Assembly: GCA_026391945.1 (NCBI GenBank)
Contig: JAPLDA010000014.1
Span: 1 to 32,485 of the forward strand
Source: Bacteroidota bacterium
Lineage (GTDB): Bacteria; Bacteroidota; Bacteroidia; AKYH767-A; 2013-40CM-41-45
DNA: 32,485 nucleotides
Direction of reading: 5' to 3'
Part shown: in pieces, positions 8,787 through 15,684 of the stretch
Position numbering within the stretch: position 1 is the first letter of the stretch
Layout: each line of letters starts with the position of its first letter
Program-made: the position numbers and the translations under genes
Notes under the pieces: model-generated
What the model was told of the DNA's origin: nothing
The model's database searches: none
What the model saw: the letters and a program-made list of their open reading frames with translations, nothing else

Positions 8787-10739
8787 TTATTCAATGACCA
8801 GTTCATAAATTTCCCCAATGATATCATTTTTTGGGAAAGGTATAAACTGCTGCTGGTATGGCGAACCAATCCACCATTTCGTATTGTGATATTCCTGCGT
8901 GATGATCAAACACATCTGGTTATCCGGCACGGAGGTGATGGTGTTGTTCATGTAACTCACCACGTACATCTGGTCTGGCTCCCGGCCAATGCGCCAGATG
9001 ATTTCCGTCGGCTTCCATTCGATCTCAAAGTAATAATATTTCGATCCGAATAATTCATCATCGCTGGCCATGGTTTTTTCGGTAATTGCCCGGTACCAGT
9101 GGTCCCACCGGTGTGCTTCGAAAACCTGATTGTTGTATTTGATCGGGTTGCAACCCACTCCGAAATTCTTCGGCTCCCAACAAGCCATGTCCCAGTTAGT
9201 GCACGTAACACTTACATCGCCGTCGTGTTCCGCCATTTCATCAGGCAGCGGAACATTCCAGTTATTTACATGATGCTGGTCGGCAGCAGCATTCTTATAG
9301 ACAACCGGGAAACTATTTTCAGGACAGTACGGAGCGGTTTTCACAATTTCAAAATCAATTTCAGAATAGTCGGTTTGCGGAACACGTTTGTCTTCTTTTC
9401 CGGGCTTCCAGTAATTCGGTAAATACCCTTCCTTGTTGCATGTTCTCCTGTTATTCCAATCACTTCCACCCGGCTGACAAATCAGCCAGATGGCATTCAC
9501 CAATCCGTTCCAGACATTGTTTGCGTTCAGCAATTCTGTGAGCTTGCATTTGACCCGGTATTTCCCGTAGGTAAGTCCGTGCCTGGTAATCACACCGACA
9601 CTTTGTTTTCTCCATTTCCCGAATTCTGTTCCCGGGTTTTTGATGATGATTTTTTTATTCACCGGATCAGAAAAAACGGTTTCGCATGGATGTTCGGGAA
9701 CCTGCGGAGTGGTGGAGATCATTTCATCCCTGCTGTAAAAACTCCGGTTCCAGTTGTAATCCAGTTTGGAATAATTATCCTTCAGCACATCTAGAACAAG
9801 TGGAATGTTTTCAAAACGCATGGCCGGATCAATGTGATTGATAAACTGTGCGAACGGGGCATTGTTAAACAGCGTGCTGTCGGTACCGCATGTGGAGGAG
9901 AAATATTTCCGGTTCTCCACCGTATTGAAAGATGATGAGTCAATGCAGATGCCTGTTCCTAAATCCGGTTTGGCAATTAACTTCAGCTTGGTTGCGGATA
10001 CTTCTGCCACGCAGCCGGCTAACCCGTTTCCTTTTCCATGCAGGAAAAAATAGTAAGGTGATGTAAAATGGTTTTCATTTTTCAATGCGATGTTTTGTAC
10101 ATATGTCGGTATGCTGTTTTGTCTGATGTTCTCTTCCGTAGTCACCACCAGCATGAAACTATACGTGCCAACGCGCGGGTTGCGCTGCCAGCGGTTGTTG
10201 CGGCCATTGGAAAAACACCTCTGTTCATTCCTCGGGTTTCCGACCACCCGGAACGAATCGGTGATTTCATGGTACTGCTGATCGGGTGAAATCACGTTGG
10301 TGTTTTTGAAGGTGACATCCGTATTTTCCCAGCTGCCGTAAAAATTTTCTTCCGACAGTTCATTCTCCTTTCCTGCTGCTGAATCCATTTCAGAAAACTT
10401 ATAGGATTCGTCCTGGTAATATATTTTATAGAAAAACTTCTGCTCAACCGAAGTTTTATTTTTCAACTGAAAGCGAAAAATAAAATACCCGTTGGGGAGT
10501 TGCCGGACAGATGGAATGACAAAACCATTTTGGTAAGCATCATGGTAATCCATCGTGATCGTTTTTTCATTTTTACTTTCCTCCCAATTGGAAACCGGCA
10601 CGAAGTTTCTCACTGCAAAATCTTTGGTTTCAGAACCGGAGGCCGGGGAATTATTTTTACAGCCGCTCGTCAGGGCCAATAAAAATAACAGTCCGGAAAC
10701 AGGAGTAAGAAAGCAGGATTGGAAATTCATTTTCAACAT
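8787..10739 (-). CDS. GH16-like lipoprotein with an extra N-terminal domain
   Basis: This lipoprotein has 650 residues from the ATG at 10739, four bases after the upstream stop. A second ATG nine bases later is equally possible. The signal sequence ends in LTSGC, with the lipidated Cys at residue 27. Residues about 45-330 form an unrecognised beta-rich N-terminal region. Residues about 370-650 look like a concanavalin-type GH16 catalytic domain: TYGKYRVKCKL, NAIWLI, the ExDxE motif as EIDFE (residues 460-464, nucleophile and acid/base glutamates both present) and the late strand FEIEWKPTEIIWRI. GH16 enzymes cut or transglycosylate beta-1,3 or beta-1,4 glucans and galactans. Its place in a glycan assembly cluster could mean processing or release of the polymer. 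Substrate cannot be assigned. Confidence 0.72.
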   Translation of the reverse strand: MLKMNFQSCFLTPVSGLLFLLALTSGCKNNSPASGSETKDFAVRNFVPVSNWEESKNEKTITMDYHDAYQNGFVIPSVRQLPNGYFIFRFQLKNKTSVEQKFFYKIYYQDESYKFSEMDSAAGKENELSEENFYGSWENTDVTFKNTNVISPDQQYHEITDSFRVVGNPRNEQRCFSNGRNNRWQRNPRVGTYSFMLVVTTEENIRQNSIPTYVQNIALKNENHFTSPYYFFLHGKGNGLAGCVAEVSATKLKLIAKPDLGTGICIDSSSFNTVENRKYFSSTCGTDSTLFNNAPFAQFINHIDPAMRFENIPLVLDVLKDNYSKLDYNWNRSFYSRDEMISTTPQVPEHPCETVFSDPVNKKIIIKNPGTEFGKWRKQSVGVITRHGLTYGKYRVKCKLTELLNANNVWNGLVNAIWLICQPGGSDWNNRRTCNKEGYLPNYWKPGKEDKRVPQTDYSEIDFEIVKTAPYCPENSFPVVYKNAAADQHHVNNWNVPLPDEMAEHDGDVSVTCTNWDMACWEPKNFGVGCNPIKYNNQVFEAHRWDHWYRAITEKTMASDDELFGSKYYYFEIEWKPTEIIWRIGREPDQMYVVSYMNNTITSVPDNQMCLIITQEYHNTKWWIGSPYQQQFIPFPKNDIIGEIYELVIE

Positions 10740-10743
10740 AATG

Positions 10744-13038
10744 TTACCGGGGAGTGATGCTATAAAGTTGAACTCTGTTGGGAAGGTAGTTTTTGTTTTT
10801 ATCTCCGTCATACTGATTTCTCATAACGACAAGGAAATCCGTCGCACTTCCGGAAATAAAATGACCCGGGATCAACTGAAGGCTTTCATAATATTTTGGA
10901 TTCTGGTCGCCCGGGTAACCTTTAAAATCCAAGGTGTTCAGGATCGTCATGCCTCGAATATCCCAAACGGCAAGTTTCATATCAAACCTCCATGTCCTGT
11001 CATAGATCATCATTTCGTTTCCGTGCTTGTTATCAAAATTCCCAATGAAAATTTTTGAACCGGATGATACTAACTTCGAATCAGTTTGATCGTGGAAATT
11101 AATGGTGTTGAAATTTCCAGTCACCGTGTTAAACTCCAGGTAAGCCAACTCATTTTCTCCACGGCGATTTGTCTTGATGATCAAAACATCCTTCTCTTTG
11201 AAACATCCTTTGCTGATCCATGAACCGGTTGGTGCCGGAGGAAAACGGTTTTTATTTCCCTTTAAGGAACTGCTGATCACTTTCCATGTCTTGCCGGAAT
11301 ACTGAAGGAGTTGCCAGTCGCCGGTTGCGGGTTTGATGATACATAACGTACAGGTTCCGTCACCTGTGAAATTACCCGGCAGGTAAACATCACTTTCATC
11401 CAGGGTCCAGCCGGAAAAAGTTACATCCTTATTCTCCCATAAAATATTCCAGCCACGATTGGCCGGCAATGCTTCGCACGTTCCGCTTTTTATTTCCGGT
11501 GAAAGTTCCAATAACTGCAGATGATTGTTTTTACCAATGCGGAAAATTTCATCTTTGCCATCCCGGTTGAAGTCACCGGAGATGGATCGGCTTTCATCCC
11601 AGGATTTTATTTCTTCCGCATTTTTTTCACTCCATATTTTTTTAAATTTTTTATCGGCCTGGCAAAATCCAAACATCTCAGCACCGTGACCATTGACCCT
11701 CACCAGTTCATCTGATTTTTTAGAGTCCTTTAAAAAATTTCCTGTCACAAACTGATCGCCGGGCAACAGTTCTCCTTCTTTGCCGGAGTTATCATCGACA
11801 AGAAAAATACCGTCGTGGTTTCCGATGTCCGCTTTTTCCAGGAAAGCAGGATAGAATGGAGGCTTGTTTCGATGAGGAACATACGTATATTCTTTAAACG
11901 GATCGATGACAACATTGGGAGCTACACTGTTTTTAATTTCGCCATCGTGGAAAACAATTTCGAAGTCATCCATGTACAATGCCGAGCCGCCTTTGTTCCA
12001 CAGGTAAACCGTAATTTTATTTCCGGGATTGTTTTTTTCAGAAGGCAACAAAAAATCTGCATTCAGTTTGTACCAGGTATTTTTCCTGAACGTAAATTTT
12101 TTAGTGTCCTTTCCATTCCAGGAATATTCTTTCCCTTCAGAATTGCTGGCCGAAGCCACCAGTACAATTTCGGGATTGTCAACGGTTGAATTAAACCACG
12201 CACTCATCGAAACGGATTTCAGGTTTCCGGAACTTACCTCTTTAAACTTCCTGTTCAGCGCAGGGGAATAGGAATGATGTCCGTCCAGTTTTACAGCACG
12301 CTTTCCGGAATGTGCATTACCATCCACGATCATGTCCGTGTTGCTTAATTCGGATTCATTCTCAAAATCAAAAAAGAAATTGGTTTGTTTTACAACAGTA
12401 TCATGAACGGGTTCTTCCTTCTCCTTTTTTTCCACCATCCCATAAAATGAAATATCAATATCATCGATAGAAAACTGTTGCTTGCTTTTGTTCCAGGTAT
12501 ATAATTTAATCACGTTTTCCGGCTGAAGAAATTGTTTCCTGATTGTGAACGTGGCTTCCCGGCTCTCCCAGTTGTCAGTTCCTGTTCCCAGCGGCTGGCT
12601 TTGCCAGTCAAGTGATGTTCCTTCGGCCGTCGTGATGTTTAAAACAATACAGGCATCTTTCAGATCTCCTTCTGATTTCAGCATGGTCTTATAAACAACT
12701 TTCCTGATATGCTTAAAATCGTTCAGCACCGAAAATTTTTTATCATACGTAACGCCGAATTCATTTTTGCCGGAAAGTTTGCAAAGCATCCTGCCGGAAA
12801 ATGCTGCGCCTTCTGCTATGGCTGATTCATTCAGCAGTCCTCCAGTTTTTTCGAGGTCAAAAAAATCTTTCTGTAACAATCCGAATTGCAAAGAGTCTTC
12901 CGGTTGATCGTTGACATTTTCAGTTCTCTGCACATAAGCGCCCGATGTTTTGTGCTTTTTCAGGAATGCCATATAAAAGGAAAGCACGAGGATGATGAAC
13001 CAGGTAAAAAGAAAAATGCGGTGATTCCTGAGTGCCAT
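10744..13038 (-). CDS. Membrane-anchored protein with two shared modules and an FG-GAP-like repeat domain
   Basis: From the ATG at 13038 this is a 764-residue protein. The longer frame begins with GTG inside a hairpin and is not preferred. One hydrophobic helix (residues 9-24) anchors it with the rest outside the cytoplasm. Residues 57-200 and 220-366 are two tandem copies of the locus-shared module, ending IKLYTWNKS...SIDDIDISF and ITVYLWNKG...YMDDFEIVF. Residues about 380-764 contain repeats like SGDFNRDGKDEIF, LPGNFTGDG and IGNFDNKHGNEMM, which match FG-GAP/VCBS-type beta-propeller blades with DxNxDG calcium-binding loops. No enzymatic motif is seen. The GH16-like gene follows after four bases, so they are co-transcribed. 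A scaffold or glycan-binding role is inferred. Confidence 0.7.
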   Translation of the reverse strand: MALRNHRIFLFTWFIILVLSFYMAFLKKHKTSGAYVQRTENVNDQPEDSLQFGLLQKDFFDLEKTGGLLNESAIAEGAAFSGRMLCKLSGKNEFGVTYDKKFSVLNDFKHIRKVVYKTMLKSEGDLKDACIVLNITTAEGTSLDWQSQPLGTGTDNWESREATFTIRKQFLQPENVIKLYTWNKSKQQFSIDDIDISFYGMVEKKEKEEPVHDTVVKQTNFFFDFENESELSNTDMIVDGNAHSGKRAVKLDGHHSYSPALNRKFKEVSSGNLKSVSMSAWFNSTVDNPEIVLVASASNSEGKEYSWNGKDTKKFTFRKNTWYKLNADFLLPSEKNNPGNKITVYLWNKGGSALYMDDFEIVFHDGEIKNSVAPNVVIDPFKEYTYVPHRNKPPFYPAFLEKADIGNHDGIFLVDDNSGKEGELLPGDQFVTGNFLKDSKKSDELVRVNGHGAEMFGFCQADKKFKKIWSEKNAEEIKSWDESRSISGDFNRDGKDEIFRIGKNNHLQLLELSPEIKSGTCEALPANRGWNILWENKDVTFSGWTLDESDVYLPGNFTGDGTCTLCIIKPATGDWQLLQYSGKTWKVISSSLKGNKNRFPPAPTGSWISKGCFKEKDVLIIKTNRRGENELAYLEFNTVTGNFNTINFHDQTDSKLVSSGSKIFIGNFDNKHGNEMMIYDRTWRFDMKLAVWDIRGMTILNTLDFKGYPGDQNPKYYESLQLIPGHFISGSATDFLVVMRNQYDGDKNKNYLPNRVQLYSITPR

Positions 13039-13072
13039 CTGGCCGGTTGAATTTGAAATGAATATTGGAATG

Positions 13073-13115
13073 ATGTGCAAATAAATTAAGAAACAGTTTC
13101 TAAATCTATGCACAT
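13073..13115. promoter_or_regulatory. 43-base imperfect inverted repeat upstream of the anchored module protein
   Basis: The outer arms ATGTGCA (13073-13079) and TGCACAT (13109-13115) and the inner AGAAAC-A-GTTTCT (13089-13101) pair in register with a small bulge. It lies 35 bases upstream of the ATG at 13038 and 23 bases after the SxtJ stop. On the minus strand it includes TTATTTGCAC, resembling the TTACTTTGCAC before the lipoprotein at 2931. It could be an operator/promoter for the next gene or a terminator for SxtJ. Confidence 0.45.
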
Positions 13116-13138
13116 TTTATGGCAGGGAAATTACAGTT

Positions 13139-13504
13139 TCACCACGGATTCTCCAAATCTTCGGCAGTGTAGAGATGATTGCGTACCGTATAATAGGAAT
13201 CGCCGGAACTTCTTTTCAGTTGCAACGAATCCTTCTTCGAAAACAGCCGGGACAACAGGGCAATCGGAAAAAGAAATAGAAAAAATAAGACGGAGAGAAT
13301 CACCTTCGACATCACCAGGCCCGACAGGTAAGCAAGTTTCATCCACAGCCAGTGTATTTTTTCAGTGAGGTAACCGCTGAAAAGTCCAATCGCTGAAACG
13401 AAAACGATGACCGTAATCATGTTTTTGTTTTTGGTGAACCAGCCAATCACAGCCAATCCCAGTACAATGGTTAAAATCGTTTCGAGGTGTTTCGCTTTTT
13501 TCAT
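13139..13504 (-). CDS. SxtJ-family small membrane protein
   Basis: This 121-residue protein has three hydrophobic segments (about residues 8-22, 29-46 and 62-88) and a short polar C-terminal tail. Its pattern matches the SxtJ family, small membrane proteins named from the saxitoxin cluster that are often beside NodU-type carbamoyltransferases. Here it follows the DUF5989 gene after only three bases, and the carbamoyltransferase lies just upstream. That arrangement is the main support for the call. The molecular role of SxtJ is not known. A membrane partner or exporter-coupling role for the carbamoyltransferase is a guess. Confidence 0.75.
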   Translation of the reverse strand: MKKAKHLETILTIVLGLAVIGWFTKNKNMITVIVFVSAIGLFSGYLTEKIHWLWMKLAYLSGLVMSKVILSVLFFLFLFPIALLSRLFSKKDSLQLKRSSGDSYYTVRNHLYTAEDLENPW

Positions 13505-13507
13505 GGG

Positions 13508-13657
13508 CTAAAAAAGAGTATAAATGAACGGAGCCAGCGCGGAACCTCCGCCGATGACGATGAGGATGCCGAGCAACAGCAACACGATGATGAGCGGAGC
13601 CAGCCAGAATTTTTTCCGGGCTCTCAGAAACTTCCAAAGGTCTTTTAAAAAATCCAT
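13508..13657 (-). CDS. DUF5989-family 49-residue membrane microprotein
   Basis: The ATG at 13657 opens a frame of 49 codons ending TAG at 13508. The protein starts MDFLKDLWKFLRARKKFW, then a single hydrophobic helix rich in Leu, Ile and Val (about residues 19-36), a GGGSALAPF turn and a short hydrophobic end. A basic amphipathic N-terminus followed by one transmembrane span and a Gly-rich turn is the DUF5989 pattern as I recall it. It sits between the carbamoyltransferase and SxtJ, three bases from SxtJ, the usual order of this trio. It is easily missed by gene callers because of its size. Function is unknown. Confidence 0.8.
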   Translation of the reverse strand: MDFLKDLWKFLRARKKFWLAPLIIVLLLLGILIVIGGGSALAPFIYTLF

Positions 13658-13661
13658 CTGC

Positions 13662-13709
13662 TACGAATTACGGAATACGAATTACGAATTTGTTACGAAT
13701 ATACGAATG
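13662..13709. repeat. TACGAATTACG tandem-like repeat
   Basis: Degenerate iterations of TACGAAT and TACGAATTACG fill the space just upstream of the DUF5989 start. No promoter box stands out in it. Confidence 0.55.
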
Positions 13710-13738
13710 ATAAAATGCCAAACTAAATTTTGCCTATT

Positions 13739-13768
13739 ACCTCTCCCTTGGAAAGGCCGTGGTGAGGT
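13739..13768. repeat. 30-base CTCTCC/GGTGAGG palindromic element
   Basis: ACCTC (13739-13743) and GAGGT (13764-13768) bound an imperfect palindrome with an inner CCTTGGAAAGG core, two bases after the carbamoyltransferase stop on the minus strand. It resembles a CCTCTCC...GGTGAGG intergenic repeat that I recall as common in Bacteroidota and other bacteria. It could act as a transcription attenuator inside the operon. Confidence 0.5.
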
Positions 13769-13770
13769 TA

Positions 13771-15636
13771 CTAATCAAGTTTAAATTCTTTTTTCCAGTC
13801 ATCGGGCGCCTCTTTCCATGCCGGCTGTTCTTTTTTTGAAAACACATAATTATTGATGACGAGGTAATCCATTTCAGTCCGCATGAAACAGCGGTATGAA
13901 TCTTCCGGTGTGTTCACAATCGGTTCGCCGCGTACATTGAAACTGGTGTTGACAAGAACTCCGTAACCAGTTTTCTCTTTGAACTTGCTGATGAGCTTCC
14001 AGTATTTTTCATTTGTGTTTTTATGTACGGTCTGTACACGTGCTGAAAAATCAAGGTGTGTGATGGATTGTACGTCCGAACGTTTGGTGTACAGCCGTTC
14101 CATGAGCGGAAGTGAATAATAATTTTCCGGAAGATTTTTTCTTCTCTGACTGGTTACATCCGAAACGAGAAGCATGTAAGGTGAGGCAACACTCAATTCG
14201 AAAAACTGTTGAGCCTCTTCAGCCAAAACAGACGGAGCAAACGGACGAAAACTTTCCCGGTACTTGATTTTAAGATTCAGTTTTTTCTGCATCTCATCGT
14301 TTCGGGCATCGCCTAAAATACTTCGCGCACCCAAAGCCCGCGGACCGAATTCCATTCTTCCCTGGTGCCAGCCAACGACATTTCCTTCTGTTAATACTGT
14401 TGCAATCTCATCTGCCAGCTCATCAAAGTTTTCAAATTTATGAGCAACGGCTTTATAGAATTTTGACATTTGCACCACTTCCTTGTCGCCGCTTTCCGGG
14501 CCAAGGTAAGATCCCTGCATTTCATCCTGTTGTCCCGAATGAACCCGCTCCTGTTTAAACGATATGTAATAGGCCGCCAAAGCCGCACCCAGCGCACCGC
14601 CTGCATCTCCGGCAGCCGGCTGGATGAAGATGCTTTTGAAAATATTTTTCTTCAGCAGCTTCCCGTTCGCCACGCAGTTCAGTGCAACGCCGCCGGCCAG
14701 GCAAAGGTTTTCTGAACCGGTTAACCGTTTTGCTTCTGCCGCCATTTTAAAAACTACGTCTTCTGTGACCTGCTGAATGGCGAGTCCTAAATCGCAATGA
14801 TGCTGTTCAAGATTTCCTTCCGACTCTCTTACCGTGAAACCAAAAAGATTTTTCCATTTGTGATCGTGTACCATGCGCAAGCCGGTGGAATAATTAAAAT
14901 ACTCCTGGTTCAGCCAGATGGATCCGTCATCTTTTATGTCAACGAGTTTTTCCCGGATGATGGAAACATATTTTTTTGTTTGTTCTGATTCCGGGTTTCC
15001 ATAAGGAGCCAGTCCCATCAGTTTGTATTCACCGCTGTTCACTTTAAATCCAAGATAGTAAGTGAACGCTGAATACAACAAACCAAGCGAATGCGGAAAC
15101 TTAAGCTCTTTTAAAATGGAAATGTCTTTCCCTTTTCCATGACCGATGGAAGCTGTTGCCCACTCGCCCACACCGTCGAGAGTCAGAATAGCGGCCTCTT
15201 CGAAAGGAGACGGATAAAAAGCGCTGGCGGCATGCGACAGGTGATGTTCTGGAAAAAGAAGTTTTACTTTTTTCTTATCATACTCCCCGATGATTTTCAG
15301 TTCTTCGTGTATCAGCCTTTTGAGAAACATTTTTTCTTTCAGCCAAACCGGCATCGACATCAAAAATGATTGTACGCCTTTCGGAGCAAAACCATAATAG
15401 GTTTCGAGGAGACGCTCGAATTTCAGAAGCGGTTTATCATAAAAGACAATTGTATCCAGGTCGTTGATGGTCAACCCCGAAAATTCAAGACAAAATTTTA
15501 TGGCATTGGAAGGAAACCCCGGATCATGCTTCTTACGTGTGAAACGCTCTTCCTGCGCCGCAGCCACAATTTTTCCATCCTGCACAAGCGCAGCGGCGGA
15601 GTCGTGATAAAATGCTGATAGGCCTAAAATATTCAT
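13771..15636 (-). CDS. NodU/CmcH-family carbamoyltransferase
   Basis: This 621-residue cytoplasmic enzyme transfers a carbamoyl group from carbamoyl phosphate, through an adenylated intermediate, to a hydroxyl of a sugar or other metabolite. The N-terminus (MNILGLSAFYHDSAA) is the typical ASKHA/Kae1-like start. The metal-binding HxxxH is seen as HHLSHA at residues 131-136, followed by LTLDGVGEWA. The C-terminal YrdC-like domain contains MEFGPRALGARSIL and KYRESFRPFAPSVL. Length is normal. The ATG at 15636 lies 18 bases after a good TACTTTTG box, so the gene probably has its own promoter. DUF5989 and SxtJ follow. In this context the acceptor is likely a sugar of a surface glycan or lipid-linked precursor, which is an inference. 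Confidence 0.93.
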   Translation of the reverse strand: MNILGLSAFYHDSAAALVQDGKIVAAAQEERFTRKKHDPGFPSNAIKFCLEFSGLTINDLDTIVFYDKPLLKFERLLETYYGFAPKGVQSFLMSMPVWLKEKMFLKRLIHEELKIIGEYDKKKVKLLFPEHHLSHAASAFYPSPFEEAAILTLDGVGEWATASIGHGKGKDISILKELKFPHSLGLLYSAFTYYLGFKVNSGEYKLMGLAPYGNPESEQTKKYVSIIREKLVDIKDDGSIWLNQEYFNYSTGLRMVHDHKWKNLFGFTVRESEGNLEQHHCDLGLAIQQVTEDVVFKMAAEAKRLTGSENLCLAGGVALNCVANGKLLKKNIFKSIFIQPAAGDAGGALGAALAAYYISFKQERVHSGQQDEMQGSYLGPESGDKEVVQMSKFYKAVAHKFENFDELADEIATVLTEGNVVGWHQGRMEFGPRALGARSILGDARNDEMQKKLNLKIKYRESFRPFAPSVLAEEAQQFFELSVASPYMLLVSDVTSQRRKNLPENYYSLPLMERLYTKRSDVQSITHLDFSARVQTVHKNTNEKYWKLISKFKEKTGYGVLVNTSFNVRGEPIVNTPEDSYRCFMRTEMDYLVINNYVFSKKEQPAWKEAPDDWKKEFKLD

Positions 15637-15654
15637 AGATCATTGGCGGGGTTG

Positions 15655-15684
15655 CAAAAGTAAACGATTTAACCTGAAATCAAA
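15655..15684 (-). promoter_or_regulatory. Bacteroidota-type promoter for the carbamoyltransferase cassette
   Basis: On the minus strand TTTG (15684-15681) is followed after 18 bases by TACTTTTG (15662-15655), a full match to TAnnTTTG. The start codon is 18 bases further on. The -33 part abuts the stop codon of the upstream gene at 15680. This is the best promoter match in the window. Confidence 0.6.

Noticed and set aside
10740-10811. Longer start for the GH16-like lipoprotein at 10811
   Set aside because: It would overlap the upstream gene by 68 bases and put a polar stretch before the lipoprotein signal; the ATG at 10739 or 10730 gives a normal signal peptide.
13039-13113. GTG start for the anchored module protein at 13113
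   Set aside because: It begins inside the 43-base hairpin; the ATG at 13038 places the membrane helix near the N-terminus.
13662-13709. Possible CRISPR-like repeat array
   Set aside because: The repeated unit is only 7-11 bases, degenerate and without spacers of constant length; no cas gene is nearby.
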